Shown one piece after another: positions 24,650-35,075 of a stretch of 64,000 nt of DNA. Source of the DNA: Rusavskia elegans (taxonomy: Eukaryota > Ascomycota > Lecanoromycetes > Teloschistales > Teloschistaceae); the NCBI GenBank assembly GCA_011316305.1, contig SAUG01000096.1:1-64000 (forward strand). The letters run 5' to 3'. Below the pieces are notes generated by a model. The model ran no database searches and was not told where the DNA came from. It saw nothing but the letters and a program-made list of their open reading frames with translations. The stretch's first letter is position 1, and every line of letters begins with the position of its first letter. The position numbers and the translations under genes are program-made.

Positions 24650-24831
24650 TATTATAACGAGGTCAAATATAGATAATAATTGGGTTTATAGAGGTTTTTT
24701 GTTCTATAGAGAAGGCCTGCGGGTATAAAAGGTGCGTGCCAAGGCCGCTATCTAATCTAGCGAGCCGCACTAAATCTAATCGGGCAATTTATCACATGCC
24801 TTTCGGCGTCATAAAAGCTTGCTCCATAACA
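24650..24831 (-). repeat. LTR, family 2, 5' LTR
   Basis: 182 bp. Its outer end (24831) keeps CACATGCC and GCTCCATAACA, while its inner end starts TATTATAACG in place of TGTTATAACG. Confidence 0.9.
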
Positions 24832-25709
24832 TTTATTTATCTAACTTCGGTATTTAATATCTATTCGTTCTAAATATTAGATTTTAAAATATTATTTATC
24901 TTTTTTAATATATTATTAGCTTTTTTTTATTCCGTTTTAATTTCTGATTTCTAGATATAATAAAGCTTTTTATTATTATAGAAGTAATAGTTCTACTATA
25001 TAAATTCTATTATCTTTTTCTACCGACGGCGTATTATAACTGATTTAATAAATTTATTTACTCTACGCTAAACTCGAATTTTATCTCGCCGAATATCTAA
25101 AATAATACTAGTTTTATCCGATTAAATAATATTTTTCTAATCTTCTAATATCTAAAAAATATATTTTAATATAAATATTAAACGTACTTTTTTTATTATA
25201 TTAGTTAAAATATATTTTATCGTTTATTTATAGCAATTAAAACTATTTCGTTTAAAGATTTTTCGGATAATTAACTAGATATATATTCGATATATACTAT
25301 CGTAGTAGAAAAGAATTTATATTTATTTCTATTACTATTTTTAAATTTCTAGATAAACGCCGTTTTTTTTTTATTATTTATAGCCTTTAGCCGCTCGGTT
25401 CTAGCTCTATTAATAACGAATTCGATTTCTAAAATTAGTTTAGTATTAGTATTCTATCTACGTTCTTTAGTTTTCTTTTTAAATTTACTAATAGCGCTTT
25501 AAATAAAGCCTACCGTATTAGTAATATCTTACTACTTCCAGCCCTGCTGTAGATATACTAGTACCTGGATTCGTTAGCTAGCAAAGTAAATTTAGCGAGC
25601 GGAAAAGAGCTTAGCGGGAGCTATAGGTATTTACTAGAGAGCTTAGTAAGTTTAGATAAGGTGGTACGATTTAGTAGAGAAAAAACTCGTCTCGGGCGCT
25701 AAGGATTTA

Positions 25710-25742
25710 GGCGATATTCTGGACTTTTGGTGCCATCCTCCG
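25710..25742 (-). repeat. right terminal inverted repeat of the mariner-type element
   Basis: Inverted partner of the left TIR with one C/T difference, followed by TA. The RIP-mutated composition begins a few tens of bases inside it. Confidence 0.92.
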
Positions 25743-25744
25743 TA

Positions 25745-26285
25745 CAGCAGCAGAGTCGCATCACAACGGACATCCTGCAAGCATCCTGCATGTCCGGATA
25801 CCAGCGCCCCACCATGGGTTGCGCCATAATACGACATCAAACACTACCATAAAGCATCGATGAACTCAGTTTCGCGGCGTAGCTGTCGACAAGATCAGCT
25901 TGCATCATCGAAGGAGCCCAGTCCCAAAATCCACGCATGGAAAGATCCCCACAGACGGCTGTCTCAGGCACAGCAATAGAAAAACCAGGCTCCGCTAAGC
26001 GTCAAGAGTAGTGTGCGTTTATGTGTGATTCCCCTCAATAAATGCATACGATCTTTCCACGCTGCTTTGATGTTCGGTAAGCTTCGCAGAGGCGTGGTAC
26101 GTTGTTCTCGGACGTAACGCATCGAATCTGCATCGAATAGGCTTCTAGATTGCCTTTTGATACCAGTAGATAATATGCCATAGTTGAGCCGCGCTTGTGG
26201 TATAAAATGTGGGAGATTTCGCCAATCCTTAGGTCTGCAACATTTTCCTCCTTTTCTTTATCCGTCTTCACTATTCAACACTATC
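25745..26285. promoter_or_regulatory. right flank of the island and promoter of the rhodopsin-fold gene
   Basis: Normal base composition resumes right after the TIR. The stretch contains the TATA box at 26201-26207 and the start codon context of the next gene. No open frame here is convincing. Confidence 0.5.
26201..26207 (+). promoter_or_regulatory. TATA box of the rhodopsin-fold gene
   Basis: TATAAAA lies 79 bp upstream of the ATG at 26286, a suitable distance for a fungal TATA promoter with a short leader. Confidence 0.5.
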
Positions 26286-27613
26286 ATGCCTCCTTCTCCA
26301 TCAAGCGGTGTAGATTGGACGATGATTCCTTTGATGGCCCCTCCCCCTGGCGTTCAACCTAATCTCATTTATCCAGTCACCCTGGAGAAAGAAATCCTCG
26401 CCATTGGTGCAGTGAGCTCTGCTTTAGCAGTCACCTTTTTGTGCATGAGGCTCTACTCAACTTTGAAGATCACTCGGTCCGCCTGGTACGATGATGTCGC
26501 CACTGTTCTAGCAACTGTTTTCTCTTTGACCTATGTTCGTTTGATCATACACGTAAGAGACTGTGCCAGGCACGGATGGGATGTGCCAGTATCAGCCATC
26601 ACTGCTGGCTTCATGAAAACGACCTTGGCATCGGCTATCACCTCCGCCTCGAGTATCGCCTTTTCCAAGGTCTCTATCCTCCTGCTCCTATATCGACTAT
26701 TCCACCCCAACAAAACGCTTCGGTACTTGGTGTTCGTTTGTCTGCTGTGGGCTACCCTAGTCTCTTGTACTAGTATTGTCGTTTCCCTGGCTCTGTGCGT
26801 ACCAAAGCCAGGGGAATCTTTCGGTAGCCTGCAAGTGCCTCTAAGATGCTCACATCAGAATATTTGGGCCGTCATACAGGGCTCTCTAAACGTCATTCTG
26901 GACGTTTTGATCCTCTGTCTCCCAGTACCAATCATCTGCAAACTCAAATTGGGGAAGAGAAAGAAGGTTGGGGTTTTTGCCATCTTTACGACTGGATTCA
27001 TGTAAGACCAAAAATACCGCAGGAATTTCGAAGAAAAGCTGACGAGTGCTGAACCAACAAAGTGCCTGCTTAGCAAGCGTTCTGAGTCTGGTATTCAAGA
27101 TAAAGCTTGTAACCAGCCCCGATATCCATTGGAACTCGTTCAGAGTACATATTCTGAAGTAAGTAGATATTCCTGTTCTAACCTAGGTTCACTTTCTTTA
27201 ATATTGTGCCGATCAAGGCTGTTCAACTCATCATCTGACGCCGTAACAGCATAGTAGAAGTCAATGCAGCGATCATGGTTGCGTGTATGCCGGCGTGTGC
27301 ATCCTTCTTCCGGTTACTATCCAACAAAAACGGCTTCATATCGTCGCTCAGAGTCCGCCTCTCCTCGGCACGGAGCAGCATGAACATATTTCGAGAGAAG
27401 TATCCCAGGCAGGAGAATACTTCCTCTATGGATACTGCGGTGGAGGCTGGTCCCGCTTCTATGGGTATCGATTGTTCTATGGACGACGATGGTCGGTACC
27501 GCGAAACGAAGAAGGATGTTTTGAGCGAAAAGAATGATTCACCGCTTGAGTTGGATGCAGGTTGGCAACGATCCAGTAGGTCGCAGACTGAGAAGAGCGA
27601 CTGTGAGAATTAG
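26286..27613 (+). CDS. rhodopsin-fold (Pth11/SAT5-like) integral membrane protein
   Basis: Three exons: 26286-27001, 27063-27158 and 27250-27613 (introns 61 and 91 bp, donors GTAAGA and GTAAGT), 391 aa. Seven hydrophobic segments follow the fungal rhodopsin-domain layout: ILAIGAVSSALAVTFLCMRLY, a W-YDD motif after TM1 (SAWYDDVATVLA), SKVSILLLLYRLF, CVP...LRCSHQNIW, DVLILCLPVPIICKLKLGKRKKVGVF, and after splicing ACLASVLSLVF and NIVEVNAAIMVACMPACASFF. The C-terminal ~110 residues are polar and cytoplasmic. The family includes putative non-canonical GPCR-like proteins; ligand unknown. Intron 1 ends in AAAG, an unusual acceptor. It is the first gene to the right of the repeat island. Confidence 0.87.
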
Positions 27614-27942
27614 CGTCTCAAGAGTGGCCACGAGGTGGTGAAGATGAAGCTGTAGGATCCTCTGGAAAGATAGAGACCTCATCGGCAGTCGCGAAACCGC
27701 GAAGACCCTTCCTCATTATCAATCATCATCAGATCCATACCCTGGAGCAACGTCTCCTCACGACGAAAAGTACGGAATAAGACATGAATCACCGCCAAGG
27801 CCTGAACTTGAAGGTCTAAAGGATGTCATGAAGGAAACAGATGTTGCTGTTCTCAATTCGCTTGTTTGTTGCATTTGGGTAACCGTCTCGATAACATTCA
27901 ATTCAGGCCCACCGGCTGTTCCCCACACCTTTGCTGACATTC
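27614..27942. other. convergent intergenic stretch
   Basis: 329 bp between the stop codons of two genes transcribed toward each other. It should hold both 3' untranslated regions; nothing else seen. Confidence 0.5.
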
Positions 27943-28886
27943 TTACGGCTCCTCCTTCACGTCATCAACATAGACATCGACTTTATCATTATAGAAACAA
28001 ACCATCCCTTCTATCAGCGCCGACTCACGAGTTGGGTGACGGTACCACCAGATCACGTCCTTGATTTCATGTCCATCAACACTCAAGTTGTAGTACTCTG
28101 CCACTCCTTTGTACGGGCACACTGTTGTTTTCAGACTGGATGTTGTATACTGCCAATTGACCTTTTCCAACCCAGTAAGCCTGTCGTAATGGTATTTGGA
28201 AGCAGTACGCGGGTTCGAATTTGCAAGCTGAAGAACCAACATGGATACACATACAGCTGTTTTAGGCATGTAATACCTCGTCCTCAACATCGTCTCGAAA
28301 AGAAACATGTTCATGCTGCTCTCGGCGACAACAACATCCTTGACCTTGACGGTGATCTTGCGGGTGGAAGGGAGGATGTCAATGCGTTTGTAGGGGTCTT
28401 TCGGGTGCTGATAGATTGGTTGATCTTCCTCGAACCATGCATCTGCGACATGGAATCAGGTCTTCCCATCCCGGATCTCCCAATCGCCAACAGACAAGAC
28501 TACAGACCCATAACACCAAACTCGAACCGCGTCAAGCCCGCCAACTTGCCCTTTGTAAACATCAAGGCTGTGTTAATCGATTTCGTCGGACCTTTGTACG
28601 TTGCGAAGGAGACGGCATCGTCTTTGCCGATCGGTTCTCCTTTGACACAGCCCACTTTGAGCTCAGAGGTACGGAAGTAGAATTGGGGATAATATTTATG
28701 CTCCCAGACATGGTAGGCTGAGGTGGAGTCGGCAAGGTAGACACCGTCAAACAGGACGCGGACACGCCGGGCTGTCTTTTCCATCTTTAGTGGACCGTTG
28801 TCAACCAGCTGCTGGGCTAATTCTTTGAGGTACGTCGTGGACGTAGGAACCCGGCGAGCTAAGACGCCATACATTGAATTTTCCAT
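27943..28886 (-). CDS. DUF427 domain protein, two tandem domains
   Basis: Exon 1 28886-28508, exon 2 28442-27943 with a 65-bp intron (donor GTCTGT, acceptor CGCAG); the split codon gives Asp in MDAWFEED. Product 292 aa. Two DUF427 repeats are visible: RRVRVLFDGVYLADSTSAYHVWEH in the first half, and RKITVKVKDVVVAES with YYMPKTAV, CPYKGVAEYY, KDVIWWYRHP and GMVCFYNDKVDVYVD in the second. DUF427 proteins are small beta-rich proteins of unknown biochemical role. The W-Y-P and CPYKG signatures are complete, so the gene looks intact. The middle part of the first domain seems shorter than usual. Confidence 0.88.
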
Positions 28887-31800
28887 AGCTTCGTCCGGAT
28901 TTCAGAAATCTGGTCGATCAAGAAGGTTGGAGTAAAAACGTCCCAAAAGTAAGGTAAAGCACTTCAGATCAAGGCCCGCATGTAACTACCCCGCAATGAA
29001 ATCCACACATCTAATTGGAGTAATCGAGGTATCGATATGGTGAAGATGATTACGTCAAGATGAGGAATCAGGGCAAAACACACCAGGTCCTTTTGCACAA
29101 TTTACGAGAATGCAGAAAAAGACAACAGCTCATCTACAATATAACAACAGAGTGGACATCCAATCTTTTGACATGCTCTCAAAATTCTTAGAATACATCT
29201 CTACATCATCCGACACTGATATGTAGAATCTATTACATTGCCCTCTGCTTGCCCAAGGGAGCAAGCATATTAAATAGAACACCGAGGTATGCTGAAGGAT
29301 CTCAAGCCAGATATCATGCATCTATCGGTTCTTGCAGGATCTGGGAACTTTGATCGTTGTCCGCGGCAGGGAGCCACGTCATGGAACCTGATATGCCAAA
29401 TGAGCGGACACCTGTGTTCATGTGCTCTGGCAGCAAAGAACATACATGATATCCAATAAAGCTCTTCTCAAGCAAAAGATGAGATTAGAACGTACTTCTA
29501 TTTCTAAGAGCAATATATTTCCAGGCGAATTGTTGGTTCTTGGTGTAGGCTTATGGGTCTGTCTCCTCGAGCCGAATTCGGCCCTCTATTTCCTTGGCTA
29601 AGCCGACGCTGGTGTACAAAAGGCTTGATGGCGGTTACCCGCTGTTTCTTTCTAGAACTCCCAGGGTCTTCTACGCCACCTTTCTCTTGTGCTCCTCAAT
29701 GGTTGGGAACTCGGATGCTCGACCATCCTAAGAAGAGAAAGTCATAGTACTCGTCTTGAAGGCTTCTTGCGGCTTAAGAGGGGTGAAATGGTAATATGCG
29801 TAGATGCCCCGTTGAGGGCTGTGGTCGACTGTCACTAGGGTCCCGGCCGCATTTTGAGTCGTTATTCTAAGGTTGTGTTTGCTTCTTTTCTCCTGATATG
29901 TTGTCTTGATCAACCGCTTCATCGACGCTCGGCAAGCATCTAGTCTGGATGTCGTGGCCAAACCTATCCATTTCTTCTTCAGGTAAGCTAGTCGTGGGAA
30001 GCCTACTAGTTGTTGTAACAGTGGGCCAACACAGTATGGGTGTTCGGGGCTGGTGCGTGGAAGTATTTCATGCTCCAGCTTATTTCAGGGGCTGTAAGGC
30101 GATGCCAAGAAAACGATAACCTCTGTCGGCGCTCGGGAGAGAGGAAACCGGTAGGTAATATCAAAGGAAGCAGATTGGGCCAAGCCGGCGAGCAATCTGG
30201 AACCCCAGCAGTCCTGGCATGGTTCATTGTTCAGGCTCTTTGACGTGGGTCGACGCAGATTGTCGAGCATCAAGGACCCTTTACAGCCGTGATTCTGTAC
30301 TCGTTGTCAGCTGGTTGAAGCCAAGGAGTCTCCATTCCAGAGGCCGACGTCCTTAAAATGTACTCTGATCTCTCACGTCTTGTGAGATTCAGAAGACGAT
30401 CGCTGGCTGTTCCTTGTACAAATTCGCTTGCTTCATTCCTCCGACCTCACCTGCCATCGTTCCCAATCGTGATACCACAGCCCGCTAAGTTGCCTCCAAA
30501 CGAGATTGCTTGCCGTCGTGCCGTGGTCACTGCTCCAACGGCACTCGATAATCACAGCTTGACCGTCGAGCATATCAATCCGATTCCTTGACACGATGCC
30601 GTCGTCTCTCGGAGGCTCCGCAGCCACTGCTTGCTATCACAACAATACCCCCCTCGCTGCCCAGGCCCGGCAGCGAGAAGAGGGAGACTCCCCCTTCCGG
30701 GGTCTGTCTCCTGACATACAATGCCCTTCCCCTGTGTACCCGGTTGTGCAGCTTGTTCTCAAAAAGAAGTGTGGTTCCGTGCCAGATCCGTCTGACGGAG
30801 CAATCAGCAAAAGCCGCAAAGTGGTACTACGGATCATGGATCGTGTAATGACAAAGCCCCGTCGGAGACAGCTATTCACTAATGTTGGTGGTCACTAAGG
30901 CCAGTTGCTTCCGGCTGTCTGTCGCCTAGAGCTCATGCTGCATCGTAGCTGCTGTGTGGTGACAAAGCTGAGAACCTGTGACTACCTCTTGTCAGGCCGC
31001 TCATTGACAGGCTACTCGGATCGTCACGATGTGAGACGTAGCTTCTTCTTGTCAAGCGTGCTCTCTGATGGACTGCAGGGTCGCTACTCAGTTCCACGTC
31101 ATCTTACATCGAGTCAGTGGTTGGTCCCTCCGTCGGTTGTGCTCCTTCCCAACATCTCGACCCGTGCATTCCCAATTTGGTTTCTTTACCCACGACTGGC
31201 TTGTCATCATAGCCAGCTTCAGACTTGTCGCTCGATCTGGTTAGGCCTGTAACGACGGACCGTATGGCATGCCTACTTGAACACTCTCCTCTCCCAACTT
31301 TTCCTCTTCTCTTTTCTTTTTCCCTCATACCAGGTGAGTTCACCTCCCCAGGTTAACGCTGGCAGGTAGATCCTCATCTTTTGCGTTCGGGCGTCAGCGC
31401 TCAAGAAGGCTGGCACTTTGCAAAGCGCACACTTTTTGATGTCTACCTGAGCTCCCTTCGGAGCTCCGTTCATGACCAGTCGTTTGTCAATCAGTCGTAG
31501 ATGGCGGGGATCTACTCGGAGCGACGGGTGTCCGAGATGAATGGGCAGATGAGAAAACTTACGAGGCGGAAAGGTTTCATCGAGAGCCAGGTGGTTGAGC
31601 ACATTTGCAGTGGTGATGAGAGCACAACGGGGCTTCGAGCAAACAAAGAGACCCTTTTTCGGAAGCCTTGCCAGATGACAATGGAAAGAGGAGAGGTTGT
31701 CTTCGCAGGTCTTGCCATAAGACAGTGGGCGAAGGTGATGTGGTCGATGCAGACAGAATGAACAATTGACAGAGAAAGAGAGAAGATCAGAGAGATGAAA

Positions 31801-32298
31801 GACATAATATCTCTCACTCCGGAAACTGGCCCGAATGATGAAAGCCCAGACGCTGAAAATTTGCTCCAACTAGTGGAAATAGCTGAGACTTCTACCTCCA
31901 CTCTCTCAATCTCCCGCAAATGGAATCATCGAGCCGTCTGTCGAGGGGTCTGGGAGATACTCTTGCGCTTGTTACATCCACGGTTGCAATGTTCGGACCT
32001 ATTAAGCGAAGACTGTCAATTTTATTACGTCCTTGACGTTGATGCTTGCCACCACAAGCCTGAAGTGGAAATCATCAACGTTTCGGCTCGGCCCGGCCCA
32101 TTTTGATGCATGCTGTGGCTTGGCAAGACTCGTGGCAGTGCTAGCTCGAATCACGCCATTCTAGTGACGACAAATCAAAGGGACTCTCCAGTTTTGTGAC
32201 AAACCCAAGGATGGCTTTCTTAATTCATTTCGGTCCTTCCCGGACCAAGTACACACGAGCTGTTCTAGTTCGGCTTCATTTCAATTCCACAACGAGTC
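28887..32298. other. 3.4-kb gene-poor stretch
   Basis: No gene could be supported. The longest frame (minus 31869-31273, 198 codons) has a loose Cys/His pattern (VCSKPRC...NVLNHL) but no complete domain. A minus frame at 29961-29728 and a plus frame at 30596-30898 look protein-like in composition but are unrecognised. Base composition is normal, so this is not RIP-mutated repeat. It includes the promoter of the acetyltransferase gene at 32299 and of the DUF427 gene at 28886. Confidence 0.5.
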
Positions 32299-33918
32299 AT
32301 GGACCTCATAGCAAAGGCGGCCTTTACCGGCGCCCGTCAGGCTATCAAAAGCATACCGTTACCGACTCGTACCACTCTGAGTGTTTCTCAAGGCCGTTCT
32401 CGCCATCTATCTTTCTCACCTAGGGCTCAACACTCCCTTCATTCGCGCAGCTTCCACCACGAGACAAAGGCAAAAGCTCGAGCTCAGGCTGCTGTCGCCG
32501 AAGCCACTCAAGAGCCACCAGAACATCCCTCAGGCCCGACCAATCCTGCACTTGCTTTCCCTTGCCTCGATGCTCGGGAGGCCAAGACAGCTTCACTGGT
32601 CAATCGATCGCTATCATCGGGCCCAGAACCTTCGTATAACGCCGGTCAGCATTTGACATGGAATTGTCAACAGCCATTACTTCTCGATTGGGGCGGCCTC
32701 CTGCCTGAATACAATATTGCGTACGAGACCTGGGGAGAATTAGATGCAAACAAGAGCAACGCCATTCTCCTTCACACCGGACTTTCGGCTTCCAGTCATG
32801 CTCACAGCACTCCGGCGAACCCCAAGCCGGGCTGGTGGGAAAAGTTCATTGGACCAGGCGCGCCCTTGGATACCGATAAGTATTTTGTCATTTGTACCAA
32901 TGTGATTGGCAGCTGCTACGGAAGTACTGGCCCGCAGTCGATCGATCCCGCCAACGGAGAGCACTATGCCACACGCTTTCCAATCTTGACGATGCAAGAT
33001 ATGGTGCGCGCCCAATTCAGGCTGTTGGACGCTTTCGGAATTCAGAGATTGTATGCTAGCTTGGGATCCAGCATGGGCGGGATGCAGAGCTTGGCCGCCG
33101 GAGTTTTGTTCCCAGAAAGAGTCGGCAAAATCGTTAGCATAAGCGGATGCGCCCGAAGTCATCCTTACAGCATTGCGATGCGTCATACCCAACGACAGGT
33201 ATTGATGATGGATCCCAACTGGTCTCGGGGCTTTTACTATGACGGCATCCCACCTCATGCCGGTATGAAGCTTGCTCGAGAAATCGCCACAGTCACATAC
33301 CGCAGTGGGCCAGAGTGGGAGCAGCGGTTTGGGCGACGACGGGCAGATCCAGCTCGACCACCAGCGCTTTGCCCAGACTTTCTGATCGAGACGTATCTTG
33401 ATCATGCCGGCGAGAAGTTCTGTCTCGAATACGACGCCAACAGCCTCCTTTATGTCTCCAAGGCTATGGATCTCTTCGATCTTGGACGGGACCACCAGGA
33501 ACAGGTGCGGCAGCGGAGACAGCAGAACGAGTCAGCACTGGCCTATAAAGGACTTTCGCCACGGCATGACCAAATGTGCAATTTGGTTCTACCGGAGACA
33601 CCATACGAAGAGCAACCTTCGCAGACTCCGTCAAAGTCGCTGTCTGATCCAGTCGAATCGACATCGCATCGACCTCCGGCAGATCTCGTTGCTGGCTTAA
33701 GTCCCCTTCGTAACCATCCTACTCTGGTGATGGGAGTGGCGAGCGACAACCTTTTCCCAGCATGGCAACAACGAGAAGTGGCTGAAACGTTGCGGGCAGC
33801 AGGTAACCGATCTGTCACACATGTTGAATTGGGGGAAGATACTTCGTTATTCGGCCACGACACCTTCTTGCTCGACCTGAAGCATATTGGTGGAAGTATC
33901 CGTACCTTCCTAGGTTAG
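32299..33918 (+). CDS. cysA: serine O-acetyltransferase of the MetX/homoserine acetyltransferase fold (CysA/Cys2 type)
   Basis: Single exon, 539 aa. The N-terminal ~90 residues are rich in R, S and A with few acids, as in a mitochondrial presequence. The alpha/beta-hydrolase core follows: [12 protein letters not shown], nucleophile elbow G-S-S-M-G with Ser258, ASDNLFP with Asp483 and FGHDTFLLD with His520, a complete triad. The length and long insertion before the last strand (~370-470) match Aspergillus nidulans CysA and S. pombe Cys2, which acetylate serine for cysteine synthesis, rather than bacterial-length MetX. The reaction would be L-serine plus acetyl-CoA to O-acetylserine. A homoserine O-acetyltransferase role is the alternative, as the folds are the same; the substrate choice is inferred. 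Confidence 0.85.
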   Translation: MDLIAKAAFTGARQAIKSIPLPTRTTLSVSQGRSRHLSFSPRAQHSLHSRSFHHETKAKARAQAAVAEATQEPPEHPSGPTNPALAFPCLDAREAKTASLVNRSLSSGPEPSYNAGQHLTWNCQQPLLLDWGGLLPEYNIAYETWGELDANKSNAILLHTGLSASSHAHSTPANPKPGWWEKFIGPGAPLDTDKYFVICTNVIGSCYGSTGPQSIDPANGEHYATRFPILTMQDMVRAQFRLLDAFGIQRLYASLGSSMGGMQSLAAGVLFPERVGKIVSISGCARSHPYSIAMRHTQRQVLMMDPNWSRGFYYDGIPPHAGMKLAREIATVTYRSGPEWEQRFGRRRADPARPPALCPDFLIETYLDHAGEKFCLEYDANSLLYVSKAMDLFDLGRDHQEQVRQRRQQNESALAYKGLSPRHDQMCNLVLPETPYEEQPSQTPSKSLSDPVESTSHRPPADLVAGLSPLRNHPTLVMGVASDNLFPAWQQREVAETLRAAGNRSVTHVELGEDTSLFGHDTFLLDLKHIGGSIRTFLG

Positions 33919-35075
33919 GAAAGGGTGGCACCAACGATCATGACATCTGTACTGGGTGTTCGTATTCGCACGATATCACATGAGAGGAGCGAGGCAAAGC
34001 TTATCAAAGAGCCTCGCACGACTCCAGCTGGACGGCAATTGATTAATGCGAGGCGGTAAAGGCCTGCCACGTTAGGGCATGAACGGGTCTCTGTGCGTTT
34101 TCGGTGGCCGGAGGAGGACAAGCATATGCACATCTCGCTTCGGAGTAAACGATCAAGTACCCAAGCGATCCAAGCTTCGATTCCAGGGATGTGGGTCGGA
34201 GGCCAGTCGACGTAACATACATACATGTACGATAATGTCCTGCCGGACCTCCTGTGCAAAGCTGATAAGCCAATACAAACATTGATGCTATCACGATCCA
34301 GCCCGGAGAAAGTATGAAGGCTCGGGGAACCCAATCCCATCATGAGAACGTAGTTTTTTTTAACAGTGGAATTCAGATCTAAATTTCTTGAGCTGATTGA
34401 TGTCCGTCTATTTTGGGGGCATGATCGCCCGGAGCTTTGGCGGCCCAGCCCAATCCGGGCAACTACCTTACCTAATCTACGAATATACCTTACCTAGGTG
34501 CTCTAGTGGCCCGCTAAAACGATCGACACCCGGCTCTGAAGTCAAGAAGCTTTGCCAGATTTCTTCACTGCTGCAGCGAAAGCTTGATAACCCAGACATT
34601 TTATTTTACTCTCCCCAATCTTCTAGTCCTTCTTAGATCCCGTTTTTCTAGCAATATCATACGACTTTCTCCAAACGAAGAATTCACCCTTCACGCGTAA
34701 CCCTGTGCGTCAAGACATCATATTACAAGGCTTGCGTAAGCCTTTCGAGGTCTCCATTGGCAACCGTCAATCTCCATCCCTCCTTTTGGCAAAGATGCTT
34801 TTACACTACAGAGCAGCTTCATTGATCATACATACATCACAACGAATACAACCTTCAACGTTCTAGATCTAGGGTTCTTCCATACAATCCCGGTTCTGTG
34901 GAAACAGCGCCTCCAGGCCCCATACCGAGGAATGTACGGTCAGATTTGCAGTATCGCTATCTAACGAAGTCTATGCGGACTTCATCCACCGACGTTAAAA
35001 TCCCCTTCACGCTGCCTGGTTTCATCGTGCAGAGGTACCTGCTGCTGGACAACAGGTGGGGTTTAGGTCACAACA
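33919..35075. other. intergenic, promoter and leader of the Och1-like gene
   Basis: About 1.16 kb. It includes a direct repeat of CCTTACCTA (at ~34467 and ~34487) and pyrimidine-rich tracts near 34610-34660. Frames here do not resemble proteins. Confidence 0.45.

Larger units (their letters stand above)
21651..24831 (-). mobile_element. LTR retrotransposon family 2, RIP-mutated, gag-protease type
   Basis: Direct 182-bp repeats at 21651-21832 and 24650-24831 (TGTTATAACG...CTCCATAACA) enclose 2,817 bp. A perfect 5-bp duplication TTTAT flanks the element (21646-21650 and 24832-24836). Orientation is minus, because the minus strand carries a decayed retropepsin: ID-I-DSGTS with DSGT at 22700-22689 and later GLIIGLN*L at ~22499-22470, where the stop sits at the Trp of an IxGLxWL motif. 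Only about 600 bp remain between the protease and the 3' LTR, too little for reverse transcriptase and integrase. The element therefore looks non-autonomous. It lies inside the mariner transposase frame. Confidence 0.87.
14495..25560 (-). pseudogene. Tc1/mariner transposase, in three separated pieces, RIP-inactivated
   Basis: Minus-strand pieces lie at ~25560-24837, 21650-21268 and 14666-14495. The first has a helix-turn-helix-like stretch near 25545-25460, then a frame reading NII*SDKTS at ~25113-25127, the decayed form of the IIWSDETS motif with the first catalytic Asp at 25118-25116 intact, and IRRR*KK further on. The second piece reads GGIN**RYQKK near 21541-21573, then TII*KNKTS, where the second catalytic Asp is now Asn, and IELY*, keeping the Glu. 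The third carries GGNEYYKG at 14561-14583. Almost every stop lies where relatives have Trp or Gln, as TGG/CAA to TAA/TAG changes by RIP would give. Dead gene. Confidence 0.85.
14360..25742 (-). mobile_element. Tc1/mariner-type DNA transposon, RIP-mutated, disrupted by two LTR insertions
   Basis: The element is bounded by 33-bp inverted repeats (14360-14392 and 25710-25742, one mismatch, outer end CGGAGGATGG) and flanked by TA at 14358-14359 and 25743-25744, the canonical Tc1/mariner target duplication. The TIR contains ACCAAAAGTCC, a phrase common in such ends. Subtracting the LTR insertion with its 5-bp duplication (14667-21267) and the second one (21651-24836) leaves about 1,596 bp, a normal size for the class. 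The remaining sequence encodes a decayed transposase on the minus strand. Most of the block nearly lacks CpA/TpG dinucleotides while CpG is kept, as RIP produces. The TIRs themselves are scarcely mutated. Confidence 0.9.

Noticed and set aside
14400..25650. AT-rich block as centromere, mitochondrial insertion or assembly artefact
   Set aside because: Its content is explained base by base by three transposon families with TIRs, LTRs, target duplications and RIP-type substitutions; no mitochondrial gene is present.
14360..25742. The island as one giant Starship-like element
   Set aside because: TIRs, TA duplication and a Tc1/mariner transposase explain the ends, and removing the LTR insertions leaves only 1.6 kb; no tyrosine recombinase captain gene is seen.
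27931..28680. 249-codon plus-strand frame
   Set aside because: Antisense to the two DUF427 exons, which carry clear domain motifs.
31273..31869. 198-codon minus-strand frame with Cys/His pattern
   Set aside because: The Cys/His spacing does not complete any zinc-binding motif, and the rest lacks domain character; not strong enough for a gene call.
32740..33495. 251-codon minus-strand frame
   Set aside because: It is antisense to the acetyltransferase gene and has no family character; a codon-bias shadow.
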